A DNA stretch of 30,016 bases from an uncultured Collinsella sp. Its GTDB lineage: Bacteria > Actinomycetota > Coriobacteriia > Coriobacteriales > Coriobacteriaceae. The position numbers and the translations under genes are program-made. Location of the stretch: positions 1 to 30,016 of the forward strand of contig UQMK01000026.1 of NCBI GenBank assembly GCA_900542085.1, given 5' to 3'. Under the pieces are notes generated by a model. That model saw only the letters and a program-made list of their open reading frames with translations. It did no database searches and had not been told where the DNA came from. Shown piece by piece: positions 7,975 through 16,767 of the stretch (positions are counted from its first letter, which is position 1; the number at the start of each line of letters is the position of its first letter).

Positions 7975-9039
7975 CTACCGCTCCTCTAGCGTCCAGCCTT
8001 TCTGAGCGCAGAGGTCACGCAGGGTAGCCACGAGGTCCGCGTTGGTGTTGCTGTCGACCACGATCTTGTCGATATGATCCGCGGCAATGTTGAGCTTGGG
8101 GAACGAGTGGCTGCAACCCGACAGGTTGAGCTCACCGACGTTGCAGGTAATCTCGAGTGCGCCAAGAATGTCATCGTTCGAAAGATCAATCTTCTCGACG
8201 TCGCCCTGAAGGCCTTGGTCAACGGTAAAGAACATCAGGTTCTTAAGACCCGAGGCGTTGATGGAACTGACAGCACCCTTAAGGCCCTCGATCTTAAAGG
8301 AATTAAGCTTGGGACAGACGCTCAGGTCGAGGTCCTGGGTCGTCATGTCGCCAAACTTGAGCACCTCGAGTGCCTCGAGCTCGCTAAAGTCTGCACTCTT
8401 GGCGCTCAGGGTATTGATGCCGAGCGTATCGAGCTTGTCCAGCTTGCTAATGGGCGTGAAGTCCGTCACCTCGTCACTCACGACCAGCTCTGTGATGCGC
8501 TGGGTCTCCTTGGCGGTCAGCTGGCCATCGTCATCGTTATCGTAGTCGGCAAGCAGCCCGTGCAGCGTATCATCCGAGATCGCATCAACATCGACGAGAC
8601 CTTTTTCTTTCTTGGTCTCGGAGCCAGAGGCGTCAGTTGAGCTCGACTCTTTAGAGGCGCTCGACGAGGCTCCCCCGCCGCCTTGCACGTCACCGACGCC
8701 GCCAATCACGGCAAAAGCAGCAACCGCGCCTATGACCACAACCGCCGCAAGCACTACCAGGGCGCGAACGCCGCCCAAGCGAGAGACGGCTTCATTTGCA
8801 CGTTCAGCCGCCTGTCCATTCGGCTGCCTGGCAGGGCGAGGGATCCAACTTGTCGAACGCCCCGGCGTCTGCTGCGCCTGCCCAGCAGACTGTTCGGTTG
8901 CCTGCCCGTTCGGACGCATATTCACCCGCACATCCGGCGTCTCGGCAGCCTGCTCATTAGCCCCGCCCGAAGGCTGCTCGGTCACACGCTGAACCCGTTC
9001 GTCATCCCGCCAAGACATGTCGGGCTTAAAATTCGCCAT
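7975..9039 (-). CDS. Membrane-anchored leucine-rich, EF-hand-like protein (paralogue 2)
   Basis: 354 residues from the ATG at 9039, preceded by GAGGAG; an upstream in-frame GTG (9054) has no good ribosome site. The first 90 residues are a hydrophilic, presumably cytoplasmic, tail rich in NGQA/EQ phrases. One membrane span follows (ALVVLAAVVVIGAVAAFAVI, about 105-124). The exterior part begins with a Ser-rich linker, then an EF-hand/dockerin-like loop (YDNDDDGQLTAKE). After that come irregular leucine-rich turns (LEALEVLKFGD, LDLSVCPKLNSFKI, LNLSGCSHSFPKLNI), as in surface beta-solenoids. This suggests a single-pass protein with an external ligand- or protein-binding face. It is the last gene of the ten-gene operon, 27 bp after its paralogue. 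The ligand is unknown. Confidence 0.8.
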   Translation of the reverse strand: MANFKPDMSWRDDERVQRVTEQPSGGANEQAAETPDVRVNMRPNGQATEQSAGQAQQTPGRSTSWIPRPARQPNGQAAERANEAVSRLGGVRALVVLAAVVVIGAVAAFAVIGGVGDVQGGGGASSSASKESSSTDASGSETKKEKGLVDVDAISDDTLHGLLADYDNDDDGQLTAKETQRITELVVSDEVTDFTPISKLDKLDTLGINTLSAKSADFSELEALEVLKFGDMTTQDLDLSVCPKLNSFKIEGLKGAVSSINASGLKNLMFFTVDQGLQGDVEKIDLSNDDILGALEITCNVGELNLSGCSHSFPKLNIAADHIDKIVVDSNTNADLVATLRDLCAQKGWTLEER

Positions 9040-9066
9040 ATCGCTTCTCCTCACTTGAGCGCATCG

Positions 9067-9972
9067 CTACTGCTGCTCCATGGTGTAGCCGTAGTCACTG
9101 CTCATTTTTTGCAAATACTCGACCAGGCTGCTGCTCGTGTGGCTGTCGTACAAAATCTTGCCAACACGATTGGGTGTAAAAGTGAAATGGAAGGCATCTT
9201 CCCTGCCTGCCCCGCACAGATTGAGCGTTTCGACTCTGCTACCGATCTTCAGAACCTCGAGGTTCACATCACCCGACAGGTCAAGTGTCCCAATGCTGCC
9301 ATCAAGGCCTTCGATCTGGACGTTCGTCAACGAGGACATGTTTTTGGCATTCAAGGTATCGACGGGGCTCTCGAGCCTGTTTATGGTAACGCGCTGTAGC
9401 TGAGGAAAACGCGTGAGATCAACCTGAGGCACCGAGCAGTCGCCAATGGACAGATGAGTGATATTGCTAATGGAGCTTATGTCGTAGCTTTCGCTGTCGT
9501 AGTCGCCGATGCCAAACGTCGTGATGTTGTGGAAGTTGGCCAACAGCGGAAGCGAATCAAATGACTCGACGTCGATTGATCTAGCTTCATCCGCAGTCTC
9601 TTGCGAAATATTGCCGTCCTCGTCTGCATCGAGCGCTAAGTCCGAGCGCAGCGCCTCGTCCGTAATTTCATCGAGCGTAAGCACCGTGGCCTTTTTCGCT
9701 TCTTCCTGGTGTCGCTCCTCTTTTTCTTTTTTACGCTGAGCGCGCGCCGCCTCCTCTTCTTGCTGTTGTTTGGCCTCGGCGCGCTGCTCGGTCTGCCGAT
9801 TGGTGTCGGAGATGCCGCTTGTGATGGACGTGACCGCCACAATCGCGATGACTATCACCACGGCAAGAACGATCACTACGCGCGGACCGCCCAAGCGGTT
9901 CACGATATCGTTGATATCCGATCCGTTGGACCCGGCGCCCCCGCGGTCAGACCCGTTCTGATTAATTGCCAT
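9067..9972 (-). CDS. Membrane-anchored leucine-rich, EF-hand-like protein (paralogue 1)
   Basis: 301 residues; GGAGGGGG precedes the ATG. It has the same plan as its downstream neighbour but a shorter cytoplasmic tail. There is one membrane span (VVIVLAVVIVIAIVAVTSI, about 31-49), a charged Gln/Glu/Lys/Arg coiled-coil linker (about 62-95), then ALDADEDGNISQE as an EF-hand-like loop. Leucine-rich turns follow (ITHLSIGDC, LQRVTINRL, LTNVQIEGLDG, LEVLKIGSRVETLNLCG). Both proteins end with a matching segment (VGKILYDSHTSSSLVEYLQ here, DKIVVDSNTNADLVATLRD in the paralogue). Tandem duplication is the simplest explanation. The likely place is the cell surface, as a possible sensor or effector of the kinase system; that role is inferred from operon membership only. 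Confidence 0.8.
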   Translation of the reverse strand: MAINQNGSDRGGAGSNGSDINDIVNRLGGPRVVIVLAVVIVIAIVAVTSITSGISDTNRQTEQRAEAKQQQEEEAARAQRKKEKEERHQEEAKKATVLTLDEITDEALRSDLALDADEDGNISQETADEARSIDVESFDSLPLLANFHNITTFGIGDYDSESYDISSISNITHLSIGDCSVPQVDLTRFPQLQRVTINRLESPVDTLNAKNMSSLTNVQIEGLDGSIGTLDLSGDVNLEVLKIGSRVETLNLCGAGREDAFHFTFTPNRVGKILYDSHTSSSLVEYLQKMSSDYGYTMEQQ

Positions 9973-9993
9973 CCGTGTTTCCCCCTCCGCCGC

Positions 9994-11133
9994 CTACAGG
10001 CGGTCCTTGTCGAAGTAGTCCGCGTCGCGCCAGTCGCCGCGCCAGCGGTAGGCGTGGGCGTTCTCGCGCGACCAGTCGCTCAGGTGGCGTAGGATGAAGC
10101 GGCTCATGTCGTCCGCAAGCGGCTCGATCGGCCCCACGCGCCGCGCCTCGGCCGCCCGCTCCCAGAACGAGTACGCCATGAGGTAGAACGTACCGGCGTC
10201 GACGTAGTCGCCCGGGTAGGCGGGGTCGTCGAACCAGCCGTGCGTGTCGGGCGTGCCGTTTTGCTCGCACCACTCCGCCACGTTGAGGGCGAGGCTCATC
10301 AGGGTCGTGTAGTCCTGCGGGTCGCCCGAGACGAGCGCCTCGTGCAGGTTGGACATGGGGCCCTCGGCACCGTAGACCGGGTAGTATAGGTCCCACAAGC
10401 GATCGGCCTCTTCATCAGTCAGTTCCAAGACGGACGGACGATCACCAATTCCATCATCATATTGATATGAATATGGATCTACGCCCGTCAAGGCACCCTC
10501 GCCGTAATCAAGAGAAGATGAGCCGTTGCGCGCACCACGTTTTGCGCGCAACGCCGACCCCAATAGTGAATAGCCATTGTGATAGCCTTCGCGCGTGTCA
10601 GCGATAAACTGACCAAAGTTAAATTGAGCATGCGCATCCGATAATGCGCGCCTTGTAGCAGCTGAACCGCGTAGCACATAGAAAAGACCAATGATCAGCT
10701 GTTTGATAATCAGACTCAGCGGTCCAATTAATAACTCAATCGAAACGACAATTAGGCCACCGAAAATAACGGCTGCTTGAGCGAATGGGTTAAAAGCGCT
10801 ATATCCAGGAGCAGGGAGACCCGTATGCAAAATATCGTCTCCACCTGTATTTAGAAACAGACGATACCAGACCGAGCAAAGACCCCACACCGTAAAAATA
10901 CGCACCGGAAGAAAACGAATGACGGTCGGAATAGCATCTACAATGCGCGATAAATTAATGCTCACATGGTGCTTTGGTGCACCGGCACTATTCCAGTTGA
11001 TGTCCAGACGTCCATTTGCTGCGTCCGATTCGATATGTACCCCGGGGTCTTTCGGTGCCATCCTCTGAGCGCGAAGCTGTTCGAGTCGCTCCTGCGCCGA
11101 CAGGCCCTCAGAATCTCGTTCCCCCATGCCCAT
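9994..11133 (-). CDS. 379-residue membrane protein, unknown function, mosaic composition
   Basis: GAGGA lies nine bases before the ATG at 11133. The N-terminal 45 residues are hydrophilic. Two to three hydrophobic segments follow between about 65 and 155 (for example AAVIFGGLIVVSIELLIGPLSL and QLIIGLFYVL). The C-terminal 220 residues are soluble, Asp/Tyr/Trp-rich and mostly helical (LTDEEADRLWDLYYPVYGAEG). No family is recognised. Base composition changes sharply near 10430: the C-terminal 145 codons are very GC-rich with G/C third positions, while the N-terminal 235 codons are near 50% GC by eye. That fits a chimeric or recombined gene. It lies inside the operon, 21 bp from each neighbour. 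A scaffold or channel-like role cannot be tested from sequence alone. Confidence 0.78.
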   Translation of the reverse strand: MGMGERDSEGLSAQERLEQLRAQRMAPKDPGVHIESDAANGRLDINWNSAGAPKHHVSINLSRIVDAIPTVIRFLPVRIFTVWGLCSVWYRLFLNTGGDDILHTGLPAPGYSAFNPFAQAAVIFGGLIVVSIELLIGPLSLIIKQLIIGLFYVLRGSAATRRALSDAHAQFNFGQFIADTREGYHNGYSLLGSALRAKRGARNGSSSLDYGEGALTGVDPYSYQYDDGIGDRPSVLELTDEEADRLWDLYYPVYGAEGPMSNLHEALVSGDPQDYTTLMSLALNVAEWCEQNGTPDTHGWFDDPAYPGDYVDAGTFYLMAYSFWERAAEARRVGPIEPLADDMSRFILRHLSDWSRENAHAYRWRGDWRDADYFDKDRL

Positions 11134-11154
11134 TGTCTATATCCTCACAAATCA

Positions 11155-11766
11155 TCAGAAGTGGTAATGCATAGCGCCAAAACGCTCTAACGAATAGCCA
11201 AGCTCTCTAGTCATAGCTTTAATCGTGTGGGACTCTCGCTTCCTCGTCACAGGATCCCTTCGCATGAATACAAACGTCGGGAACATCCCCCATGCCACTT
11301 GCTGAAAACCCGTCATGGCATTGGCGGGGATGACGATTGGCGGGTTTGAATTACCCGGAGCAAGAATCCTTCCCGCAACAGCCTTGCTTTTGCCAAGGCC
11401 GGGGATAAGCGACTTGACCACCGGATGATTGTCTAGCGTCGAGCCTTCGCGTTTCGCAACAATCTCAATGCGGTTTTCGTACAATCTAATCGAACAGGGC
11501 CTTCCATCGTACGTTCCGTATCCTTGGTCGATGACGGTTCCGTACACCGCATCTTTCCTAGCCATGCTCTCGGCAAGGCGGCGTCGCTGGCGCTGCGCCT
11601 CGGCGCTATTAGCAATAGCCTCACGGCCCCCCATAACCAGCCGCTCAACATCGTGAAGTTGCCCACCTGCTCGCTGAGCATTGGAGCCCTGTTGTTGAGA
11701 ACCCCCGCTACGATTCCTATCGTTATTGGAACTTCCAAACATATTTCCCAAGTTTAACGTTGGCAT
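11155..11766 (-). CDS. Small protein carrying the same C-terminal domain as the large kinase
   Basis: 203 residues. The N-terminal 40 residues are Asn/Gln/Ser/Gly-rich and disordered, followed by a basic helix (AQRQRRRLAESMARKD). Residues 82-203 match the last 121 residues of the neighbouring 1387-residue kinase. Shared landmarks are GYGTYDxxPCxI, a Y-x-N-x-I-x-I strand, IxIPANA(M/L)T, FxFxRxD, and an aromatic/His end (HYHF versus HFHY). Function is unknown; a shared domain suggests a common partner or self-association with the kinase. There is no membrane segment. The ribosome site is weak (GGATGATCA before the ATG), and the 73-bp gap to the kinase is the largest in the operon. It could be a product of domain duplication from the kinase. 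Confidence 0.78.
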   Translation of the reverse strand: MPTLNLGNMFGSSNNDRNRSGGSQQQGSNAQRAGGQLHDVERLVMGGREAIANSAEAQRQRRRLAESMARKDAVYGTVIDQGYGTYDGRPCSIRLYENRIEIVAKREGSTLDNHPVVKSLIPGLGKSKAVAGRILAPGNSNPPIVIPANAMTGFQQVAWGMFPTFVFMRRDPVTRKRESHTIKAMTRELGYSLERFGAMHYHF

Positions 11767-11839
11767 TGATCATCCAAACTGTCGTCTCGCCAATCGGAGT
11801 CCTCCCCGACGGGCACGTGAGTATTACCCTCTGTCCTCA

Positions 11840-14800
11840 TCAGTAATGGAAATGAGAGTCTGCAAAATCTTCGAGTACCTCATCGAAACCCGGCGAAAAA
11901 ACCTGAATCGTGTGTTGCACGCGAGTGTGCAGCTGGCGATCCTTTCGGTCGAACGTAAATTCGGGGCTATTGGTGATGCCGGGCATGCGAAGCCAATTAG
12001 TGAGCGCGTTTGCTGGAATATTGATCGTATTTACAGCATAAGGCCTATTAAACGCCTTGTCCAAGTCAGATGTTTTACCCGATTTAACTACGGATTTATA
12101 TTTATCTAAATCGCGCCTTCCAGAATACATCGAGGTATGGGTAATCTTGATGTAGTTGGCATAGATGTCGATACGGCAAGGCATCTGATCATAGGTGCCA
12201 TATCCAATAGCGTTCGGCTCCTTTTTGCCTTTCACTCCAGAACCGGACTTCTTAGCATTCACTGATTCTTTCTTCACAGCAGGAGCGCTGCCCGTATGTC
12301 CAACAGACGCAGCACTGCCAGAAGCGTAAACATGACTAACAGGCGCCTTGTAATTCGTCTTCATTCCAGTGCTGGAATTCTGAACACCATTCTGCGGAAT
12401 GTTGTCTTGTTTAGCAGTGTTCTGCTGAGCAGCAATCGGCTGGACAGCAATCGGCTGGGCAATCGGCGACTGCTTTTTCCGCGATTGGAGATCATCCCAT
12501 TTTTCCAAACCACGGAAAAACACGAACGCAATAACGCTAATTACAAAAGCAAGCAAGAGGAAAATGAAACCGAAAAGGCTCAGGAAGTTGGCAAACGAGA
12601 CAACCCCCGAAAGCAAAAACTCAATGAGTATCGGAGGTATCCACATGTAAAGCCACGAACGCAGCGCTTGAGCGCTACCAGGATGTGCATCCTCGCCAAA
12701 CATGATCAATACGATCATCAAGCCGAAGCAAACCGCAATTAAAACTTCAACTCTCGCATACACATCGCCATCGACATACATCGACCCCATAAAGCCAAAC
12801 GCGCTAACGACGAGCGCCGTAATGAGCACCAACCTGCCAGCAAGACGTCCGAATCGATCCATGACTTCGGGATCGGTATAAAACGACACAGAATGACGCC
12901 CTGTCGAGAACAGCGGCTTACGCGCATCGGTCAATGCGGCATCTCCCGACTGAACTGACAAAATTTCAGTAATTTTGTCATTGCGTCCGTCGAAATCGAC
13001 CAACTTGACCAAATAGCTCTCTAAGGCAGCAGCGTTTGAATCCAGAGCATCTTCGAGACCCGAGACACGATCAACAGCAGAAAAAGAACGGAGCACATTG
13101 AGTGCAAGGAAGCCGAAAGAGCCCAAAAATGCCAGCACCAGGAAGACGACAACGAGAGGGCCAAACGTTCCAAGTGAAACGATAAGCTGACCGAATGCGC
13201 CGCGGGCGCACTTAATAATAAGGAGATAGAGAAGCGCAACGGCGATGGTAGTAATGAGAACGTTCCGCTGCTCCTTCTTTACAGCAGCAATCTGAGCATC
13301 GCTGTCAGCGATGCCCTTGACGACACCGTATTCACGCGTGTCCGTTTCGATAGCCGCCTTCAGCTTTCCATCGGCAACTCCGCGAGCGTCATCCAAATAT
13401 TGTGAATATGCCGCGGACGGCAGGCTCTCGACATCCGCCAAAAGCCTAATCTCAAGGATGTCGAGCACGTCATGGTCCTCACAAGAGGTCAAGAGGTCAG
13501 AAACGTACCCACGCGGCACGACATCATCCTTTACCTGAGCACAGAACAGTGATCCCATCGCGATGGGGCGAGTTCCAAAACGTTCATCAAGTTCCCAGCC
13601 CAGAATATATGGAACTGGCGTAGATTCCATGTCGCCTCGAAGTTTAATGCCCTCAAGGCGGGCGTTGCTGCCCAACTTAACAAGTGTCGAGACGGGCGCA
13701 TCCATTGCCGGACTAAGCCCACGAAGCGCGATAACTGCAGCTTCGCCTGTCGAACCCTGCATCGTTTCATATAAGTCGGTATGGCCAGAAAGCCAAATCC
13801 AAGCAGCATAGTTTCCATACTTTCGATAAAACGAGCGCACGGCGGCCTTATCGTCGGCGACCTTATCCATAAAGACAAGGACAACGTCGGTGTCTATGCC
13901 GCCCTCGGCATTTGCCCCATCGCGAGCAGCGATGATTGCCGACATATCAACATCGCCGGCAAAATAGAGCAAAAACTCATCGAGCGATCGAGAAGACGAA
14001 CAGACGCCAAAGAATGCAGAGGGTTGCCGCAATACCGACTTAAGCGCACCCTGGGCCATAGCATGCTTGTTTTCACCGGACGTCAACAAGCCCTTAAATA
14101 GGCAGGCCGCAAAATGCGGATCGTCCGATTGACGAGCAAGAAGCTCAAGACTGTGAATATCAGAAGCCAAACGAACCCTTTGACTGTCGGCGTTTGCTTC
14201 TCGAGATAAGACGAGCGAGAGGAATCCAGAGGGCAACACGCCAGATGAATTTGTGCCATCAAGGCCTGACTGCCGAGCATAGCGATCAATTGTATCCACA
14301 GCCATCGATGCAATACGCGCCGGCAAAGCATCGGGTGCATTAGTCAGCGAGACATCCTCACCGCGCCACGACATAATCTTGCCGTTGGACATCTCATAGA
14401 TTACGCAAGCGAGCGCCAGGTCGGGATTGGACGCTGTCTGGATATCCTCTTCGACTAACTGGTGAATCCTGGTCTGCAGGTCATTTTCACCCCAGTCGCC
14501 CATCAGGTTTTCGAGCTGCTGTTGGCTCATGCGAAGTTTAGCCTCGTCCCAATTGGAGGACAGCGCTCGAGCGAGCAACACCGGATCGCTATACTGCTTG
14601 CCCGCAAACTCGTAAGGCTTGCGAGCACTGCCGGCGTCCATGGTGGGAAGCTTACGATAGAAATTATCTGGGTCGGCCATCCAGTCTTTAACCTCTTCAT
14701 AGCCAAAACGCTCGCCCGAAAGCTCAAACGTCAGGCCCTTGAGGAGGTTTCCCAGGGTTGCATCATCTGGATAGTTAAAGTCCGCAGGCTCACCCGTCTC

Positions 14801-16003
14801 TTGGCGATCGGAAAGCGTATTGTCGTCTATGAACTCCTGCAGCGGGTGGACATTGTTTTCGTAGAGCGTCCAGATTGTATAGCCAAACGAATACCAGTCG
14901 TTACGAGGGTCGACCATGCCGCCACGACCGGGCGTGTAGCCGTCGGAGCGCGTCATGGTGTTCGTCAGTCGGCTGTCAAATCCGGCAAGCGAGCGGGCGG
15001 AGCCATAATCTCCGAGCACGATCTGTTTGTCGTACAGGTAGACGTTCTGCGGCTTAATGTCACGATGGACAATACCAAGCTCGGTATGGAGCAGCTCAAT
15101 TGCCTGGCTGAGCTCGGGAATCACGCGGCTCTTAACCATATTCTTGCTACGGGGACGATCAAAAAGGCATGTGGCCAGCGGCGTAATGGAAACATCCCAC
15201 AGCTGAGGAGCCGCAGCCCCCACTTCGGTCGCGCTCAGGCCCTGGTGCAGATAGGCAAAGATGGGCAGCAGATGCGTTTGAGACACGGGGCGGCCATTAA
15301 GCCCCATTACGGCGCTTACCACCTTTTGATATGCCGAACGCTCGGCGCCCACAAGAGGCTTAAAGACCTTGGCAACACATGCCAAACCATCGCTCACCCG
15401 CTCGGCGGCAACAATGCTAGATTGACCGCCATGGCCAATGACCTGTCCCAAATGAATAATAAACTGCTGCCCGTCATTCGAGACAACTGTCGCATCCTCT
15501 GCAACAAAAGGCGAGGCAGATGCAGCGGCGGCATGTGCGCCCCCACGAGAAACGGTCACCGTTTCACCGTTGGGACTGGCCGTGGCGCCGCGCGAGACAG
15601 TTACCGTCTGGCCGTCGGCGCTCGCAGCGCGCGGCACCGTGACAGCTTCGCCTGCCGCAGAAGTACCAGGGCGTGAAACAGTAACGGTCTTGCTGTCAGC
15701 GGAAGCACCAACAGACGGCCTCGCAACCGTTACTGTTTCACCATTCGATTCGGTCATCGGGCGATGCACCGTTACGGTTTCGTTTGTCGATGGCGCGTCG
15801 TCGCGGCGGACGGTGACCGTTTCACCAGATGCCGGAGCGTCAGCTCGACGTACCGTCACGGTCTCTCCAGGCGCAGAAGCCTGGTCGCCACGGTTCACGG
15901 TAACCGTCTCTCCCCCTACGGGCGCATTCCCGCGGCGCACCGTTACGGCCTCATCATTGCCATTGCCACCATCTCGGTGTACCGTAATCGTCTCATCAGA
16001 CAT
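11840..16003 (-). CDS. Giant transmembrane Ser/Thr protein kinase with ETVTVxR repeats
   Basis: 1387 residues. Residues 4-153 hold eleven copies of [E/K/Q][T/A][V/I]TVxR about every 14 residues. A Hanks-type kinase domain follows (about 183-450): Gly-rich loop IGHGGQSSIV (189-198), VAIK-type lysine in CVAKVFK (K212), HRDIKPQN (313-320), and DYG (332-334) in place of DFG. The activation segment has GYTPGRGG instead of APE. A long middle region without recognised motifs follows. About six membrane spans lie around 920-985 and 1075-1190, and the shared GYGTYD domain fills 1267-1387. The catalytic residues are present, so activity is likely. The Thr-rich tail is a good candidate for autophosphorylation and docking of the FHA protein in this operon. 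It starts 2 bp after the PP2C stop, so the two are translationally coupled. Its cytoplasmic kinase, membrane position and C-terminal domain suggest a hub; its substrates are unknown. Confidence 0.92.
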   Translation of the reverse strand: MSDETITVHRDGGNGNDEAVTVRRGNAPVGGETVTVNRGDQASAPGETVTVRRADAPASGETVTVRRDDAPSTNETVTVHRPMTESNGETVTVARPSVGASADSKTVTVSRPGTSAAGEAVTVPRAASADGQTVTVSRGATASPNGETVTVSRGGAHAAAASASPFVAEDATVVSNDGQQFIIHLGQVIGHGGQSSIVAAERVSDGLACVAKVFKPLVGAERSAYQKVVSAVMGLNGRPVSQTHLLPIFAYLHQGLSATEVGAAAPQLWDVSITPLATCLFDRPRSKNMVKSRVIPELSQAIELLHTELGIVHRDIKPQNVYLYDKQIVLGDYGSARSLAGFDSRLTNTMTRSDGYTPGRGGMVDPRNDWYSFGYTIWTLYENNVHPLQEFIDDNTLSDRQETGEPADFNYPDDATLGNLLKGLTFELSGERFGYEEVKDWMADPDNFYRKLPTMDAGSARKPYEFAGKQYSDPVLLARALSSNWDEAKLRMSQQQLENLMGDWGENDLQTRIHQLVEEDIQTASNPDLALACVIYEMSNGKIMSWRGEDVSLTNAPDALPARIASMAVDTIDRYARQSGLDGTNSSGVLPSGFLSLVLSREANADSQRVRLASDIHSLELLARQSDDPHFAACLFKGLLTSGENKHAMAQGALKSVLRQPSAFFGVCSSSRSLDEFLLYFAGDVDMSAIIAARDGANAEGGIDTDVVLVFMDKVADDKAAVRSFYRKYGNYAAWIWLSGHTDLYETMQGSTGEAAVIALRGLSPAMDAPVSTLVKLGSNARLEGIKLRGDMESTPVPYILGWELDERFGTRPIAMGSLFCAQVKDDVVPRGYVSDLLTSCEDHDVLDILEIRLLADVESLPSAAYSQYLDDARGVADGKLKAAIETDTREYGVVKGIADSDAQIAAVKKEQRNVLITTIAVALLYLLIIKCARGAFGQLIVSLGTFGPLVVVFLVLAFLGSFGFLALNVLRSFSAVDRVSGLEDALDSNAAALESYLVKLVDFDGRNDKITEILSVQSGDAALTDARKPLFSTGRHSVSFYTDPEVMDRFGRLAGRLVLITALVVSAFGFMGSMYVDGDVYARVEVLIAVCFGLMIVLIMFGEDAHPGSAQALRSWLYMWIPPILIEFLLSGVVSFANFLSLFGFIFLLLAFVISVIAFVFFRGLEKWDDLQSRKKQSPIAQPIAVQPIAAQQNTAKQDNIPQNGVQNSSTGMKTNYKAPVSHVYASGSAASVGHTGSAPAVKKESVNAKKSGSGVKGKKEPNAIGYGTYDQMPCRIDIYANYIKITHTSMYSGRRDLDKYKSVVKSGKTSDLDKAFNRPYAVNTINIPANALTNWLRMPGITNSPEFTFDRKDRQLHTRVQHTIQVFSPGFDEVLEDFADSHFHY
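15545..15994 (-). repeat. Degenerate tandem repeat encoding eleven ETVTVxR units
   Basis: The DNA repeats a GTNACNGT-containing segment roughly every 42 bp. The encoded units start at residues 4, 18, 32, 47, 61, 75, 89, 105, 119, 132 and 147. The fourth residue (Thr), the fifth (Val) and the seventh (Arg) never change, while spacer residues vary (Ala, Pro, Ser, Gly, Asp). Conservation of the protein motif above that of the DNA spacers suggests selection on the peptide. Confidence 0.93.
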
Positions 16004-16005
16004 GG

Positions 16006-16767
16006 CTACTCCCCCACTTCAATTACAATCAGCGTTGCATCGTCCGTCGAGCCGTTCACCCGAGCCTCGGCATATAGCTCTTCGCACAACTGTGCACATG
16101 TCGAATCGCTCGCAAGCATCTGCTGCAAACGTTCCTGCGCAATCTGCCCATCGATACCATCGGAACAGATCAGATAGCGATCGCCCGGAAGCATCACGGT
16201 CGTCTTGACCTCAAGATTGCGACCGCCCTGATTGAGTCCGATCGCGAGCTCAATACAATGCGAAACGGCGTCGTCTCTGTATTCAGCGCCAACGCCGCCC
16301 ACGCGCCGCTCAGGCGTGTGGTCACAGCTAAGCACGGCAAGCACACCGCCACGCAGTCGGTACACGCGAGAATCGCCGGCATTAAAAACAGCACCGTGCC
16401 CGTCAGGAGCAACCACGAGGCCGGCAACCGTGGATGCAGCAACAGGCAGTCCATAGCGAGCCGCATACGTCTCAACATCGTTCTCGGCTCGCTCGCCCGC
16501 CATGCGTAGGCGCTCCTGTAACGCGTTGACGGTATCGGCATCAAAGACGCGCACGGCCTGTGCAAACGCCTGAGCAGCGAGCGTCGAGGCGGCCGCCCCG
16601 TGCCCGCCTTCGCTCACGCCGTCAAAGACTGCCATGCAGCCCATCTCGCGCTCGCAATCGCCTACCAGGCCATAGCAAAGGACGTTGCCGTCAAGAAGCA
16701 AACGGTCCTCGTTGACGGGGTGATTGGTTCCCGCTTGGGTTTTTGCTGCAGCGATAAACTTCGTCAT
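16006..16767 (-). CDS. PP2C-family Ser/Thr protein phosphatase
   Basis: 253 residues, the usual length for a bare bacterial PP2C domain. Metal-binding and family motifs are in order: NHPVNEDR (near 16-23), FDGVSEGGHGAA (near 48-59, in the place of DGMGGH, with a two-residue insertion), FNAGDSRVYRLRGG (near 130), LICSDGIDG, and NGSTDDATLIVIE at the end. Role: removal of phosphate from Ser/Thr of proteins, here most likely reversing the kinases of the cluster. It is cytoplasmic, with no membrane span. The ATG at 16767 overlaps the stop of the AAA+ gene (ATGA) and has GGGAGG upstream. A TTG six bases earlier is too close to that site to be the start. It is the only phosphatase gene in the window, against three kinases. 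Confidence 0.95.
   Translation of the reverse strand: MTKFIAAAKTQAGTNHPVNEDRLLLDGNVLCYGLVGDCEREMGCMAVFDGVSEGGHGAAASTLAAQAFAQAVRVFDADTVNALQERLRMAGERAENDVETYAARYGLPVAASTVAGLVVAPDGHGAVFNAGDSRVYRLRGGVLAVLSCDHTPERRVGGVGAEYRDDAVSHCIELAIGLNQGGRNLEVKTTVMLPGDRYLICSDGIDGQIAQERLQQMLASDSTCAQLCEELYAEARVNGSTDDATLIVIEVGE

Noticed and set aside
10524..10553. CGTTGCGCGC / GCGCGCAACG inverted repeat resembling the regulon palindrome
   Set aside because: It is inside the 379-residue gene, lacks the continuous TGTTGCGCAACA and has no -10 box at 19 nt; more likely codon composition.
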